A stretch of DNA of 34,953 nt from a bacterium (GCA_905221035.1 CAJNBP010000015.1:1-34953), one strand, 5' to 3'. Shown: positions 1 to 7,740, numbered from the stretch's first letter. The notes: generated by a model not told the origin, from the letters alone. Numbers and translations are program-made.

Positions 1-21
1 ATCATCATAAGTTAATTTCAT
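1..21 (-). CDS. IS3-family transposase OrfA, first seven codons (partial)
   Basis: An ATG at 21-19 opens a frame reading MKLTYDD before the window ends. This matches the remembered start of the helix-turn-helix OrfA of IS150-group elements, and it lies where orfA should lie relative to the terminal repeat at 77. Everything past codon seven is outside the window, so this is a positional call supported by a very short peptide. Confidence 0.45.
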
Positions 22-26
22 AATAA

Positions 27-69
27 AAGCACCCCAAAAGTTAGATTTTTTCTGTCTAACTTTTGGGGT
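27..69. other. 17-bp hairpin inside the IS end
   Basis: GCACCCCAAAAGTTAGA pairs perfectly with its inverted copy across a 9-nt loop. It sits between the IS tip and the transposase start, so any transcript entering from outside would fold here, whereas a shorter internal transcript would not. Several insertion sequences use such a fold to limit translation from outside transcripts; that role is inferred here. Confidence 0.5.
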
Positions 70-100
70 GCAGTTCACTTTCCTTCTCCGCTTACCTATT

Positions 101-108
101 TATTCGAA
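101..108 (-). promoter_or_regulatory. cin-box-like sequence TTCGAATA facing the IS
   Basis: On the minus strand TTCGAATA matches 7 of 8 positions of the ComX (SigX) late-competence box TACGAATA, with a T-rich stretch before it and AAATAG after it. The same extended context occurs upstream of dut (30895-30902) and both Rpn genes (15855-15862, 25914-25921). Its downstream side is the IS end at 77, so the original target gene is outside the window or was displaced. Confidence 0.45.
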
Positions 109-115
109 AAAGAAT

Positions 116-161
116 TCAAAAAAATAAGAATATCAGAAAAAAATTTTCCGACATTCTTATT
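116..161 (-). terminator. Terminator of the kinase/response-regulator operon
   Basis: On the minus strand AATAAGAAT starts an 18-bp stem with a few G-T pairs that closes on ATTCTTATT and is followed by seven T. It lies 28 bp after the response regulator stop codon and is a strong rho-independent terminator by eye. Confidence 0.8.
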
Positions 162-188
162 GATAAATTGATTCAAGTCTAACAGATA

Positions 189-920
189 TTAGACATTGAG
201 ATGTTTTTTAAGGGTTCTTCTGGCTGTTCGTGATACGGGGAAGTGCAAGCCTTCTAATAGGGTCACTTCTGTCGCAGTCATCTCTTCAATGGCCTGTAAA
301 CTAACCAACGTATTACGATTGGCATAGACAAAGTAATCTTTTTCAGCCTTGGCAACAATATCCTTGAGACTGCCATAAATGGTTTTGATAGAATGATTGG
401 CATAATAGACCTTGATACGATGGGATTCCACTGAAGTTTCAAAGGCTAAAATCTCATGGTAGGGCAGAGTAAAGCCCCGTCTTCCCTCAAAACTATAGGT
501 AAAGAGACGCATATTTTCCCTCTTATCCACTGCCAGTACATAGTCCAGACAGCGCTCCAGCTGATGACGGTAATCCTCCTCAGGCTGATCCTTGGAAATA
601 AAATCCAAGGCAGACAAGTGGTAGCGAAAAGCTAGAGGCAAGGCCTCCGAGTGCGTGGACACAAAGACAATGCTTGTAAAAGGATCCCGCTCCCGAACCT
701 GTTGAGCAACCTGAAAGCCCCGTTCACGCTCTCCATCAATCTCTAAATCCAATAAATAGAGTTGGTAATGGTCAAAATACTGAGAATACTTTTCAACATC
801 TCCATAGTTTTTGGCAATATCAATTTCCAATCTTAAATTGCGAGAGCGACCGATATCTAGTAAAGTCTGCTCTATCCGTCCTTGCTGGACTCTATCGTCT
901 TCCAAAACTAAAATTCTCAT
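189..920 (-). CDS. LytTR-type response regulator of the ComE/BlpR family
   Basis: The 243-residue protein has a receiver domain (about 1-125) with the acidic pocket E7-D8-D9 and probable phosphoacceptor D58 in YLLDLEID, then a LytTR DNA-binding domain (about 135-240) ending in FPVSRTARRTLKK. Length and layout match ComE (250) and BlpR (245), but from memory of those sequences it is neither. Proteins of this family are phosphorylated by a peptide-sensing HPK10 kinase and bind paired direct repeats. The gene overlaps the upstream kinase by 4 bp (ATGA), so it is translationally coupled to it. It is the only full-length regulator for two kinases here. Its target promoters are not evident in the window. 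Confidence 0.85.
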   Translation of the reverse strand: MRILVLEDDRVQQGRIEQTLLDIGRSRNLRLEIDIAKNYGDVEKYSQYFDHYQLYLLDLEIDGERERGFQVAQQVRERDPFTSIVFVSTHSEALPLAFRYHLSALDFISKDQPEEDYRHQLERCLDYVLAVDKRENMRLFTYSFEGRRGFTLPYHEILAFETSVESHRIKVYYANHSIKTIYGSLKDIVAKAEKDYFVYANRNTLVSLQAIEEMTATEVTLLEGLHFPVSRTARRTLKKHLNV

Positions 921-2251
921 TCCTCTCCCCCTCGTTTCTCATCCTTAAATGGTAATTCTAAATCTTGTCTAAAGGTCGTCTCTCCTAGCTGGGTATCTAA
1001 GTTCAAATCATAATGAAAAACCATATCCTCCAAGGTTGCTAAACCCAGTCCACTGTGGTTTCCCTTGGTAGAGTAACCCTTTTGACTGAGAATGCTGGGA
1101 TTCAGTTCTTCTTTCTTACGAGTGTTTTCAATGATAAAACGGACACTCCTATCATCGGCCAACAAAGCAACCCGAATCTGCGGATTTTCAGCCTCACTGG
1201 CTGCCTCTAAGGCATTTGTCGTGAGAATAGAGAGGATCCGAATAGCCTCCAACATTGGCAATGCCAGCTCTTCTACGACCCCCACCGTCTCCAAACTAAA
1301 ATGAATTCCCTGCTTATCTGCCACAATCATGGCTTTTGCCAAGGTATTGCGAATGGCTATGTCATGGATATTGTGAAGATTAAAGGCTGTGTAGTCCGCC
1401 TTCCTCAGCTTTTCATTTGTCTTTAGAAAGACATCTTGATAAATGGTAGACACCTCAGCCATGTCTTGATTCGCTATGGCAGGCTCCATGCTGGCGACAA
1501 TCCCTGCAAAATCATGACGGAAACCTCGAACTTCATCATATAGATGACCTAGCTTATCCACCATTCCTTGCAAGGAACGATTTTCATCTTCCTGTCTCTG
1601 AATGGTTTGTTCATCACGATAAACCTGCTCCAAATGCTTAATGTAAAAGAGCCAAGAGAAAAAGAGAATGAAAATCAGAAGAGAAATGGTCGTGTCAAAA
1701 CGAACGTAGAAAGAACTATTTCTATTAGTCATAAACGAAGAGAATATCCTAAATACAGTCAGAGGTAGGATAATGAAAAAACTCTTACGATAGTGGGGTT
1801 TGAAAGCATCTGAAAAGAATAAATCCAAATCCAAAGACCAACGTTTCATCATAACTACTGTTAGTACGATAGCTAATAGGGAAAAAGAAGAGTTAACAAT
1901 CCCATTACCTACTTCTGATAGCATATCTATATCTAACATCCGAATATAGAACAATACCAATAAATAGCGAATACTCTGATAAAAACTAAAAAGATAGAAT
2001 GAAAGAAATAACGATTCCCCCTTTTTCTTCCTATTCATATAGAAAATAAGGTAAAAAAAGATTAAAACTTCCAAATACATGATTTCAAAAAAAGTTTTAC
2101 CAGCTATTGCTTGCATCATTAGTAAATAGACTACGTATCTCTTTTTACGAAATTCCGGTGTAATTTGGTAACCTAGATAGATTGGAGGAATTATAATGGA
2201 GACTATCAACAATAAAGCAAATAGAGTTTCCTTAATAAAAGTCAAAATCAT
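917..2251 (-). CDS. ComD/BlpH-like peptide-sensing histidine kinase, copy 1
   Basis: This 444-residue protein has a hydrophobic N-terminal sensor of about six or seven membrane segments (1-205), a coiled-coil linker, an HPK10 H-box with H246 in GFRHDFAG, an N-box in TTNALEAA and a G-box in GLGLATLEDM. This is the plan of ComD and BlpH, which sense secreted peptides and phosphorylate ComE/BlpR. It overlaps the response regulator downstream and the truncated regulator upstream by 4 bp each. From residue 181 to the end it differs from kinase copy 2 (2454-3788) at only about six positions, while residues 1-180 are clearly different, so the sensor part has been exchanged. No pheromone gene lies directly upstream of this copy. 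Confidence 0.88.
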   Translation of the reverse strand: MILTFIKETLFALLLIVSIIIPPIYLGYQITPEFRKKRYVVYLLMMQAIAGKTFFEIMYLEVLIFFYLIFYMNRKKKGESLFLSFYLFSFYQSIRYLLVLFYIRMLDIDMLSEVGNGIVNSSFSLLAIVLTVVMMKRWSLDLDLFFSDAFKPHYRKSFFIILPLTVFRIFSSFMTNRNSSFYVRFDTTISLLIFILFFSWLFYIKHLEQVYRDEQTIQRQEDENRSLQGMVDKLGHLYDEVRGFRHDFAGIVASMEPAIANQDMAEVSTIYQDVFLKTNEKLRKADYTAFNLHNIHDIAIRNTLAKAMIVADKQGIHFSLETVGVVEELALPMLEAIRILSILTTNALEAASEAENPQIRVALLADDRSVRFIIENTRKKEELNPSILSQKGYSTKGNHSGLGLATLEDMVFHYDLNLDTQLGETTFRQDLELPFKDEKRGGEE

Positions 2252-2457
2252 ACTGTCAAATCACGCTCTCTATCAATCTCTAAATCCAATAAATAGAGTT
2301 GGTAATGGTCAAAATACTGAGAATACTTTTCAACATCTCCATAGTTTTTGGCAATATCAATTTCCAATCTTAAATTACGGGAGCGACCGATATCTAGTAA
2401 AGTCTGCTCTATCCGTCCCTGCTGGACTCTATCATCTTCCAAAACTAAAATTCTCAT
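2248..2457 (-). pseudogene. Truncated ComE/BlpR-like receiver (3'-deleted response regulator)
   Basis: The 69-residue frame is identical to the full response regulator (189-920) for 62 residues, including the acidic pocket and D58. It keeps E64 and R65 with a G63R change, then ends in DLTV and a stop. The rest of the receiver and the LytTR domain are missing, so it cannot bind DNA. It keeps 4-bp overlaps with the kinases on both sides (ATGA at 2454-2457 and 2248-2251). The simplest reading is a leftover from a tandem duplication of a kinase-regulator pair with the join inside the regulator. A decoy receiver that takes phosphate from the kinases is possible but speculative. Confidence 0.85.
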
Positions 2458-3788
2458 TCCTCTTCCCCTCGTTTCTCATCCTTAAATGGTAATTCTAAAT
2501 CTTGTCTAAAGGTCGTCTCTCCCAGTTGAGTATCTAAGTTTAAATCATAATGAAAAACCATATCCTCCAAGGTCGCTAAGCCCAGTCCACTGTGGTTTCC
2601 CTTTGTCGAATAACCCTTTTGACTGAGAATGCTGGGATTCAGTTCTCCTTTCTTACGAGTGTTTTCAATGATAAAACGGACACTCCTACCATCAGCCAAC
2701 AAAGCAACCCGAATCTGTGGATTTTCAGCCTCACTGGCTGCTTCTAAGGCATTTGTCGTGAGGATAGAGAGAATACGGATAGCCTCCAACATCGGCAAAT
2801 CCAGCTCTTCGACAACCCCCACCGTCTCCAAACTAAAATGAATTCCCTGCTTATCTGCCACAATCATGGCTTTGGCCAAGGTATTGCGAATGGCTATGTC
2901 ATGGATATTGTGAAGATTAAAGGCTGTGTAATCCGCCTTTCTCAGCTTTTCATTTGTCTTTAGAAAGACATCTTGATAAATGGTAGACACCTCAGTCATG
3001 TCTTGATTCGCTATGGCAGGCTCCATGCTAGCAACAATCCCTGCAAAATCATGACGGAAACCTCGAACTTCATCATAGAGATGACCCAGCTTATCCACCA
3101 TTCCTTGCAAGGAACGATTTTCTTCTTCCTGTCTCTGAATGGTCTGCTCATCACGATAAACCTGCTCTAAATGCTTGATGTAAAAAAGCCAAGAGAAAAA
3201 GAGAATGAAAATCAGGAGAGAAATGGTCGTATCAAAACGAACGTAGAAAGGATTACATCCTCCAGACATGATGGATGAAAACAGTCTGAAACCAAACAAT
3301 AAGGATAAAATCCACATACTTTTCGTCACTAACGATTGAAATTTATCTAAAAATAATATATTGAAATCAATTCCCCATCGTCTCAAAATGACAACAGACA
3401 AAAACAACGAAATCAAACTAAATACAGAATTAAATCCACTATGCAAGAAATCAGATAGTTCAGAGTAGTCAAATATCAATCGTATTATAAATGTCAAAAC
3501 CAAATATCGAATACTTTGATAAAACATAAATAGATAAAGTGCAAGAAAGAGAGCTTCCTTCTTCTTTTTCTTTAACACAATCCAAAATATTATATAAAAG
3601 AATAATAAATTGGCAACATGCAAGAAACCCGGAAAAACGAAGGTAACAAATAGCTGAAAAACTACCCAAAGAAATATAGAGCGTTTGTCATAAAATGCTT
3701 TAGAGAGTTGACTACCTAGATAAATCGGAGGAGCTAAAATATTGATTAAAATCAATATAAACACTAAAAATTCAAGTAATATAATCAT
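2454..3788 (-). CDS. ComD/BlpH-like peptide-sensing histidine kinase, copy 2
   Basis: A 444-residue HPK10-type kinase with a multi-pass membrane sensor (1-205) and the H246, TTNALEAA and GLGLATLEDM motifs in its catalytic half. Residues 181-444 are almost identical to copy 1, and the sensor half is divergent apart from short shared pieces such as PPIYLG and YQSIRYL. It is the first intact gene of the locus and lies 58 bp after a broken ComC-type leader frame, exactly where comD follows comC in streptococci. No ribosome site of note was used to choose the start; the ATG gives the same length as copy 1. The cognate peptide may come from another strain or locus. Confidence 0.87.
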   Translation of the reverse strand: MIILLEFLVFILILINILAPPIYLGSQLSKAFYDKRSIFLWVVFQLFVTFVFPGFLHVANLLFFYIIFWIVLKKKKKEALFLALYLFMFYQSIRYLVLTFIIRLIFDYSELSDFLHSGFNSVFSLISLFLSVVILRRWGIDFNILFLDKFQSLVTKSMWILSLLFGFRLFSSIMSGGCNPFYVRFDTTISLLIFILFFSWLFYIKHLEQVYRDEQTIQRQEEENRSLQGMVDKLGHLYDEVRGFRHDFAGIVASMEPAIANQDMTEVSTIYQDVFLKTNEKLRKADYTAFNLHNIHDIAIRNTLAKAMIVADKQGIHFSLETVGVVEELDLPMLEAIRILSILTTNALEAASEAENPQIRVALLADGRSVRFIIENTRKKGELNPSILSQKGYSTKGNHSGLGLATLEDMVFHYDLNLDTQLGETTFRQDLELPFKDEKRGEEE

Positions 3789-3846
3789 AAATCCGTTTAA
3801 TTAACCCATTAGTAGCAAAACACTAGCCTTGCTTTGGAAATAGATA

Positions 3847-3906
3847 TCACCAACTGTAAATATCTTCAAATTGTTCCAATTCTACAAATGTATTTTTCAT
3901 TTTCAT
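3847..3906 (-). pseudogene. Broken ComC-type pheromone leader peptide
   Basis: AAAAGGAGTTTGTCATG is a strong ribosome site and start, and the frame reads MKMKNTFVELEQFEDIYSW before TGA. The start closely resembles the ComC leader MKNTVKLEQF as remembered, and the position directly before a ComD-like kinase fits comC. There is no in-frame double glycine and no mature peptide. Shifting one base after codon 17 gives VGDIYFQSKASVLLLMG with a stop at 3801, so a frameshift or internal deletion could have removed the leader end. A sequencing error is also possible. As read, no ComC-type pheromone can be made. Confidence 0.6.
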
Positions 3907-3959
3907 GACAAACTCCTTTTCATAATTTTATATCCTCTCTAACCCCTTATAAATCCACA

Positions 3960-4004
3960 AAAGGCTTTAGTTTCTTTTAAAATACAAGAAATCTAAAGCC
4001 TCTT
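3960..4004 (-). terminator. Terminator of choline-binding protein gene
   Basis: AGGCTTTAG...AAGAAA pairs with its inverted copy (one bulged base, 9-nt loop), followed on the minus strand by TTTTG. It lies about 55 bp after the stop codon at 4059 and separates this gene from the ComC-like frame. The 152-bp gap between 3907 and 4058 otherwise holds only a possible -10 (TATAAA near 3922-3927); no ComE-type paired repeat was seen. Confidence 0.6.
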
Positions 4005-4058
4005 GAAAATGATTTGCACGTTTTAATTTTATATTCGTTGTGAAGATTGCTTATCTAT

Positions 4059-5237
4059 TCATTTTACCACAAGAACCTTGTAATATTCATACTTATTTGG
4101 CTGTGTAATCTTAATTTTTTGACCATAGAAACCATCGATTTCTTTGTTAAAATAATCTGAAAATCTTGATGGCAAGCGTTTCATCTTAAGAACCTCACCA
4201 GATTGGTCTGCATATACAAGTAAGTGATGGAGGGTTGTAGCCATACCATCATCAATCAGTACAAAGTAACCTGTTTTGAGCTTACCTTGTCCATTATCTA
4301 AATAGTATAGTTTATTGTTATTGATTGTGAAGTTATCAAATCGAAGTCGTACACCTGGGTCTTCTAGATAAAGATCATTGCCAACTTTTTTGATTTCTGA
4401 TCTAGTTGTCATCTCTGGAAGTGGTAATACTCTACGACCATCTGCTCCAAAGTAATATCGACCTGGTAGATTTTGGAAATTACGAATGACAGCTTTAGGA
4501 TCAATTTCTTGTCCTTCTTCTTTATTATCTACTAAAGCTAAGGTTGTATTTGCAACCTCATCCCCATATTTGTCGGAAAGCTTCTTGAACTCAGGTTTGA
4601 TATACCAAGTGTTTTTATCCACGATAACATCAGTAAAGTTATTTCCGTCAAATTTTGCTGTAATCAGATATTCATATCCATCGCCTAAACGAACAATGTC
4701 ACCATTTTTATAAGGGCTATTTTGTAAAGTGAACATATGGCCATCCTTGCTGAGAATATAGCCTGTGCCATCACTAGAATTTACAACTCTATCAGAGGCC
4801 ATTGCACCTGATTGTTCAAAATAATACCAATTACCATCTATGAACTCCCAACCTGTCTGCATAGAACCACTAAAACGAAGATAGTACCATGTAGACCCTT
4901 CTTTGTACCAACCTGTACGCATAGCGCCACTACTTGCGAGCGAATACCATGTATTACCTTCCTTGTACCAGCCAGTACGCATAGCGCCACTATCTGCTAG
5001 AGAATACCAAGTATTGCCGTCTTTGAGCCAACCTGTCTGCATTTTACCAGTGCTGTCGAAGTGATACCATGAGCCAGCATTTTGTACCCATTTATCCTTA
5101 GCTAGACTGCCATCTTGTGAAAGATTCCAGTCAGCACCATTTTTAACCCAAGTATCTGCAGCTTGTGCTTGATTGATTGACAAAAGCAGACCAGCACCTG
5201 CAAGCAAACCAAGTGTGAGTAATTTAGATTTTTTCAT
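4059..5237 (-). CDS. Secreted choline-binding protein with unique C-terminal domain (paralogue A)
   Basis: The 392-residue protein starts with a signal peptide (about 1-26, cleavage after AQA) and has about seven choline-binding repeats at about 28-150, with units such as GNTWYSLADSGAMRTGW. These anchor proteins to phosphocholine on teichoic acids of Mitis-group cells. Residues 150-392 form a domain I do not recognise. It is shared with the paralogue at 6392-7513, for example the stretches GQEIDPKAVI and GADGRRV. The ATG at 5237 is preferred over one two codons upstream because AAAGGAGG sits 8 nt before it. The gene is divergent from an Rgg-type regulator, a common target arrangement. Function is unknown beyond surface attachment. 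Confidence 0.85.
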   Translation of the reverse strand: MKKSKLLTLGLLAGAGLLLSINQAQAADTWVKNGADWNLSQDGSLAKDKWVQNAGSWYHFDSTGKMQTGWLKDGNTWYSLADSGAMRTGWYKEGNTWYSLASSGAMRTGWYKEGSTWYYLRFSGSMQTGWEFIDGNWYYFEQSGAMASDRVVNSSDGTGYILSKDGHMFTLQNSPYKNGDIVRLGDGYEYLITAKFDGNNFTDVIVDKNTWYIKPEFKKLSDKYGDEVANTTLALVDNKEEGQEIDPKAVIRNFQNLPGRYYFGADGRRVLPLPEMTTRSEIKKVGNDLYLEDPGVRLRFDNFTINNNKLYYLDNGQGKLKTGYFVLIDDGMATTLHHLLVYADQSGEVLKMKRLPSRFSDYFNKEIDGFYGQKIKITQPNKYEYYKVLVVK

Positions 5238-5349
5238 AGCCATTTCCTCCTTTATTGAATAGTTATAAAAAGATATTTTTCCATCATAAACATTCTACAT
5301 AACTCCTAATAATCCTTAAGAGTCAACCAACACCTTCTTTCTATCATCA

Positions 5350-5378
5350 TTGCCCACCCCACACCTTTATGATATACT
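5350..5378 (+). promoter_or_regulatory. Probable promoter of the Rgg-type regulator
   Basis: TTGCCC and TATACT with a 17-bp spacer lie 56 bp before the regulator start. The divergent gene A must use the same 197-bp region; TTGACT on the minus strand near 5314-5319 is a possible -35 for it but no good -10 is at the right distance. Confidence 0.5.
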
Positions 5379-5434
5379 AAATATAAATATTTTCTTAAAA
5401 CTTCTACTTTTGGAACATTTTTGGAGGCAAAAAT

Positions 5435-6304
5435 ATGCGGTGGGATATTGGTTCAGTTTATAAATACATTCGTAAGTCAAAAGGGATTACACAAAATGAG
5501 GTCTGTGGTGACTACATTACTCATTCTAACTTATCGAAGTTTGAAAATAATCATTCTACTCCTAGGTATGATACTATGGAGTTGCTTTTGAGGCAAATTG
5601 ATATGAGTTTCGATGAATTTCATTATATTTGTCAACATTACCAAATGGATTCTCGTAAGAAATTATTTTCAGAATATTATCAAGTTATTTCTTCGCCTAA
5701 TCTAGAAGAAATGAAGACACTACTATCAAAATGTCAAATTTATCTAGATGAAGTGCAGAATGATATCCCAATAGAACATGCTGTGAAAGAACTAACCATT
5801 TTTATAGAAGTGATTGAAAATCAGTTTTCCGATAAAGCCCAAGCCTTGGCTGAAGAGTTATGGAAAGAATTGGAAAAAAGAGATCAGTGGTTTCTCTCAG
5901 ATTTACGGTTGTTAGTGATGATCATTTTCCATTTCCCTATTGATTCACTAGAAATGCTACGTCAAAGACTTGTAAAATCTCTAAATAAATACACAGATTA
6001 TCGTCCAATTCAAAGTATTCATTACTCCATTTTAGCCAATATGACACGAATGTACCTTGAAGCAGGGAAGAAAGATGACTGTCTATGCTTAATTCAAGAA
6101 TGTCTTGATTTAGCAAAAATATTGAAAAGATACGATTTATTAGGTGTAGCTCAAGTACGTCTGGGAATCGTTAATGAAGATCATGCTATGATTAATAAAG
6201 GATTATCCTTACTCGAATCAACAGATGAAAGTCGATTACTAAGGGAAATGAAAAGAGAAGTTAGTGATTATTATCAAGCAGATTTTTTTGAAACAGAGGG
6301 CTAA
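5435..6304 (+). CDS. Rgg/GadR/MutR-family transcriptional regulator
   Basis: The 289-residue protein has an N-terminal XRE-type helix-turn-helix (about 8-65, with ITHSNLSKFENNHSTP) followed by an all-helical C-terminal part of TPR-like repeats. This is the layout and length of Rgg proteins, which bind short secreted hydrophobic peptides re-imported by oligopeptide permease. GGAGG precedes the ATG by 7 nt. It lies between two choline-binding paralogues, divergent from one and convergent with the other, so control of these surface proteins is a reasonable guess. No convincing SHP pheromone gene was found beside it, although short hydrophobic frames exist ahead of both choline-binding genes. Confidence 0.82.
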   Translation: MRWDIGSVYKYIRKSKGITQNEVCGDYITHSNLSKFENNHSTPRYDTMELLLRQIDMSFDEFHYICQHYQMDSRKKLFSEYYQVISSPNLEEMKTLLSKCQIYLDEVQNDIPIEHAVKELTIFIEVIENQFSDKAQALAEELWKELEKRDQWFLSDLRLLVMIIFHFPIDSLEMLRQRLVKSLNKYTDYRPIQSIHYSILANMTRMYLEAGKKDDCLCLIQECLDLAKILKRYDLLGVAQVRLGIVNEDHAMINKGLSLLESTDESRLLREMKREVSDYYQADFFETEG

Positions 6305-6326
6305 TAGTAACTATTACTTTATGAAT

Positions 6327-6369
6327 AAAAGCGAACATGACTTCCTAGTATACTAAGCTGTTCGCTTTT
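6327..6369. terminator. Bidirectional terminator between rgg and choline-binding gene B
   Basis: AAAAGCGAACA pairs with TGTTCGCTTTT across a 21-nt loop, with T runs usable on both strands. It serves the regulator (stop 6304) and the convergent choline-binding gene (stop 6392). Confidence 0.8.
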
Positions 6370-6391
6370 TCGTTTTACATTGTCAGATAGT

Positions 6392-7513
6392 TTATTTAAC
6401 AACAGAAACATTGCCTGTCTTACTATCGATTTTAACAGTTTGACCGTAGAAACCGTCAATTTCTTTATTAAGATAATCTGAAATTCCTGTTGGCAATCGT
6501 TTCATTTTAAGAATTTCACCAGATTGGTCTGCATAAACAAGAATATGATAGTGATGATAGTTTGGTCTATCATCAATCAATGCAAAATAACCTGTTTTGA
6601 GTTTGTCATTAGCACCATCTAAGTAATATAGTTTATTATTATTGATTGTGAAGCTGGTAGCTCCAAGAAAAAGTCGTGCACCTGGATTTTCTAGATAGAC
6701 ATCATTTCCAACTTTTTTAATCTCTGAATAGGTAGTCATTTCTGGTAAATTTGTTACTCGACGACCATCTGCCCCAAAGTAATACCTGTTTGGTAAGTTT
6801 TGGAAATTCTTTATAACAGCTTTAGGATCAATTTCCTGTCCTTGATCTTTATTATCTGTTAAAGCCAACATCGTATTTGAAACGTGATCCCCATATTTAT
6901 TAGAAAACTTTTTAAACTCTGGTTTGATGTACCAGGCATTCTTTTCAACAATGACTCCATCTTTTGTATAAATAAGGTGATAATCATAACCATCAGACAA
7001 AGTAACAATATTTGTGATAATTGTATCATCCGCTTGAGATTGTTCAACCTGACTAGGTAGTTTGGTTAACAGATAGCCATCCTTACCAATGACATAACTT
7101 TCTCCATCGCTGGCTGGAACAGCTCTGTCTGCAACCATAGCACCTGAGTTTTCAAAGTAAGACCATTGACCATTTGCAGTTGCCCATCCTGTTGCCATAG
7201 CGCCACTGCCTTTGAGGTAGTACCAAGTAGACCCTTCTTTGTACCAGCCAGTACGCATGGCTCCACTATCTGCTAGTGAGTACCATGTATTACCTTCTTT
7301 GTACCAGCCTGTCTGCATTTTACCAGAACCGTCGAAGTGATACCAAGAGCCAGCATTTTCTATCCATTTGTTTTTAGCGAGACTGCCATCTTGTGAAAGA
7401 TTCCAGTCGGCACCATTTTTAACCCAAGTATCTGCGGCCTGTGCTTGATTGATAGACAATAGTAGGCCAGCACCTGCAAGCAGACCAAGTGTGAGTAGTT
7501 TAGATTTTTTCAT
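6392..7513 (-). CDS. Secreted choline-binding protein with unique C-terminal domain (paralogue B)
   Basis: A 373-residue paralogue of the product of 4059-5237, with the same signal peptide (1-26), fewer choline-binding repeats (about five, residues 28-130), and the same unrecognised C-terminal domain (about 150-373, 60-70 percent alike by eye). AGGAGG lies 7 nt before the ATG. The start overlaps the stop of a 31-codon frame (7510-7605) by ATGA, suggesting translational coupling. A strong promoter at 7712-7740 gives a leader of about 190 nt, long for a simple surface protein gene. The two paralogues probably arose by duplication around the Rgg gene. The cell target of the C-terminal domain is unknown. 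Confidence 0.85.
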   Translation of the reverse strand: MKKSKLLTLGLLAGAGLLLSINQAQAADTWVKNGADWNLSQDGSLAKNKWIENAGSWYHFDGSGKMQTGWYKEGNTWYSLADSGAMRTGWYKEGSTWYYLKGSGAMATGWATANGQWSYFENSGAMVADRAVPASDGESYVIGKDGYLLTKLPSQVEQSQADDTIITNIVTLSDGYDYHLIYTKDGVIVEKNAWYIKPEFKKFSNKYGDHVSNTMLALTDNKDQGQEIDPKAVIKNFQNLPNRYYFGADGRRVTNLPEMTTYSEIKKVGNDVYLENPGARLFLGATSFTINNNKLYYLDGANDKLKTGYFALIDDRPNYHHYHILVYADQSGEILKMKRLPTGISDYLNKEIDGFYGQTVKIDSKTGNVSVVK

Positions 7514-7605
7514 AGCCGTTTCCTCCTAAAATAGATAAATCCAAAGCAAGAAAATCCAATAGAAACGAAGTCAAAAGAAATGCCAGGTTTATGAACTTGA
7601 ACCAC
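7510..7605 (-). CDS. Possible 31-residue leader peptide coupled to choline-binding gene B
   Basis: AGGAGG lies 5 nt before a GTG that opens a 31-codon frame ending in TGA, which overlaps the choline-binding ATG (ATGA). The peptide is hydrophobic in its second half (FVSIGFSCFGFIYF) and ends in RRKRL, and its two AGG codons form the ribosome site of the next gene. It could be a translational-coupling device, a short membrane peptide or an Rgg-type signal. No homologue is recognised, and chance cannot be excluded. Confidence 0.35.
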   Translation of the reverse strand: MVQVHKPGISFDFVSIGFSCFGFIYFRRKRL

Positions 7606-7711
7606 TAAGACCTCCTAACATTTCCATGAACATAAGATAGAGACTAGTTTATCAAAAGTACATAGCCATCACCTTCTCCCAACTATAAAATAAATCCTTT
7701 TTTATATCTAC

Positions 7712-7740
7712 ATTATAGTCCTGGAAAAAAGGAAAGTCAA
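7712..7740 (-). promoter_or_regulatory. Strong promoter for choline-binding gene B
   Basis: TTGACT and TATAAT are separated by exactly 17 bp. Predicted transcription starts near 7705, about 190 nt before the choline-binding ATG. The leader contains a five-codon frame with a good ribosome site (MAMYF, about 7651-7634) and the 31-codon frame. Confidence 0.75.

Larger units (their letters stand above)
1..77 (-). mobile_element. IS3-family (IS150-group-like) insertion sequence, 5' end only
   Basis: Reading leftwards from base 77 the sequence starts TGAACTGCACCCC and continues AAAAGTTAGACA, which is the form of the terminal inverted repeat of streptococcal IS150-group elements. A near-perfect inverted copy of this end (27-43 against 53-69) makes a 17-bp stem just ahead of the first orfA codons. 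The rest of the element lies outside the window, so its completeness and target duplication cannot be judged. Family assignment is from recall of such ends, not a search. Confidence 0.6.

Noticed and set aside
4032..4039. AACGAATA (7 of 8 of the cin-box) pointing at the ComC-like leader
   Set aside because: It lacks the T-rich stretch upstream and is followed by a terminator hairpin before the leader; probably just the 3' UTR of the choline-binding gene.
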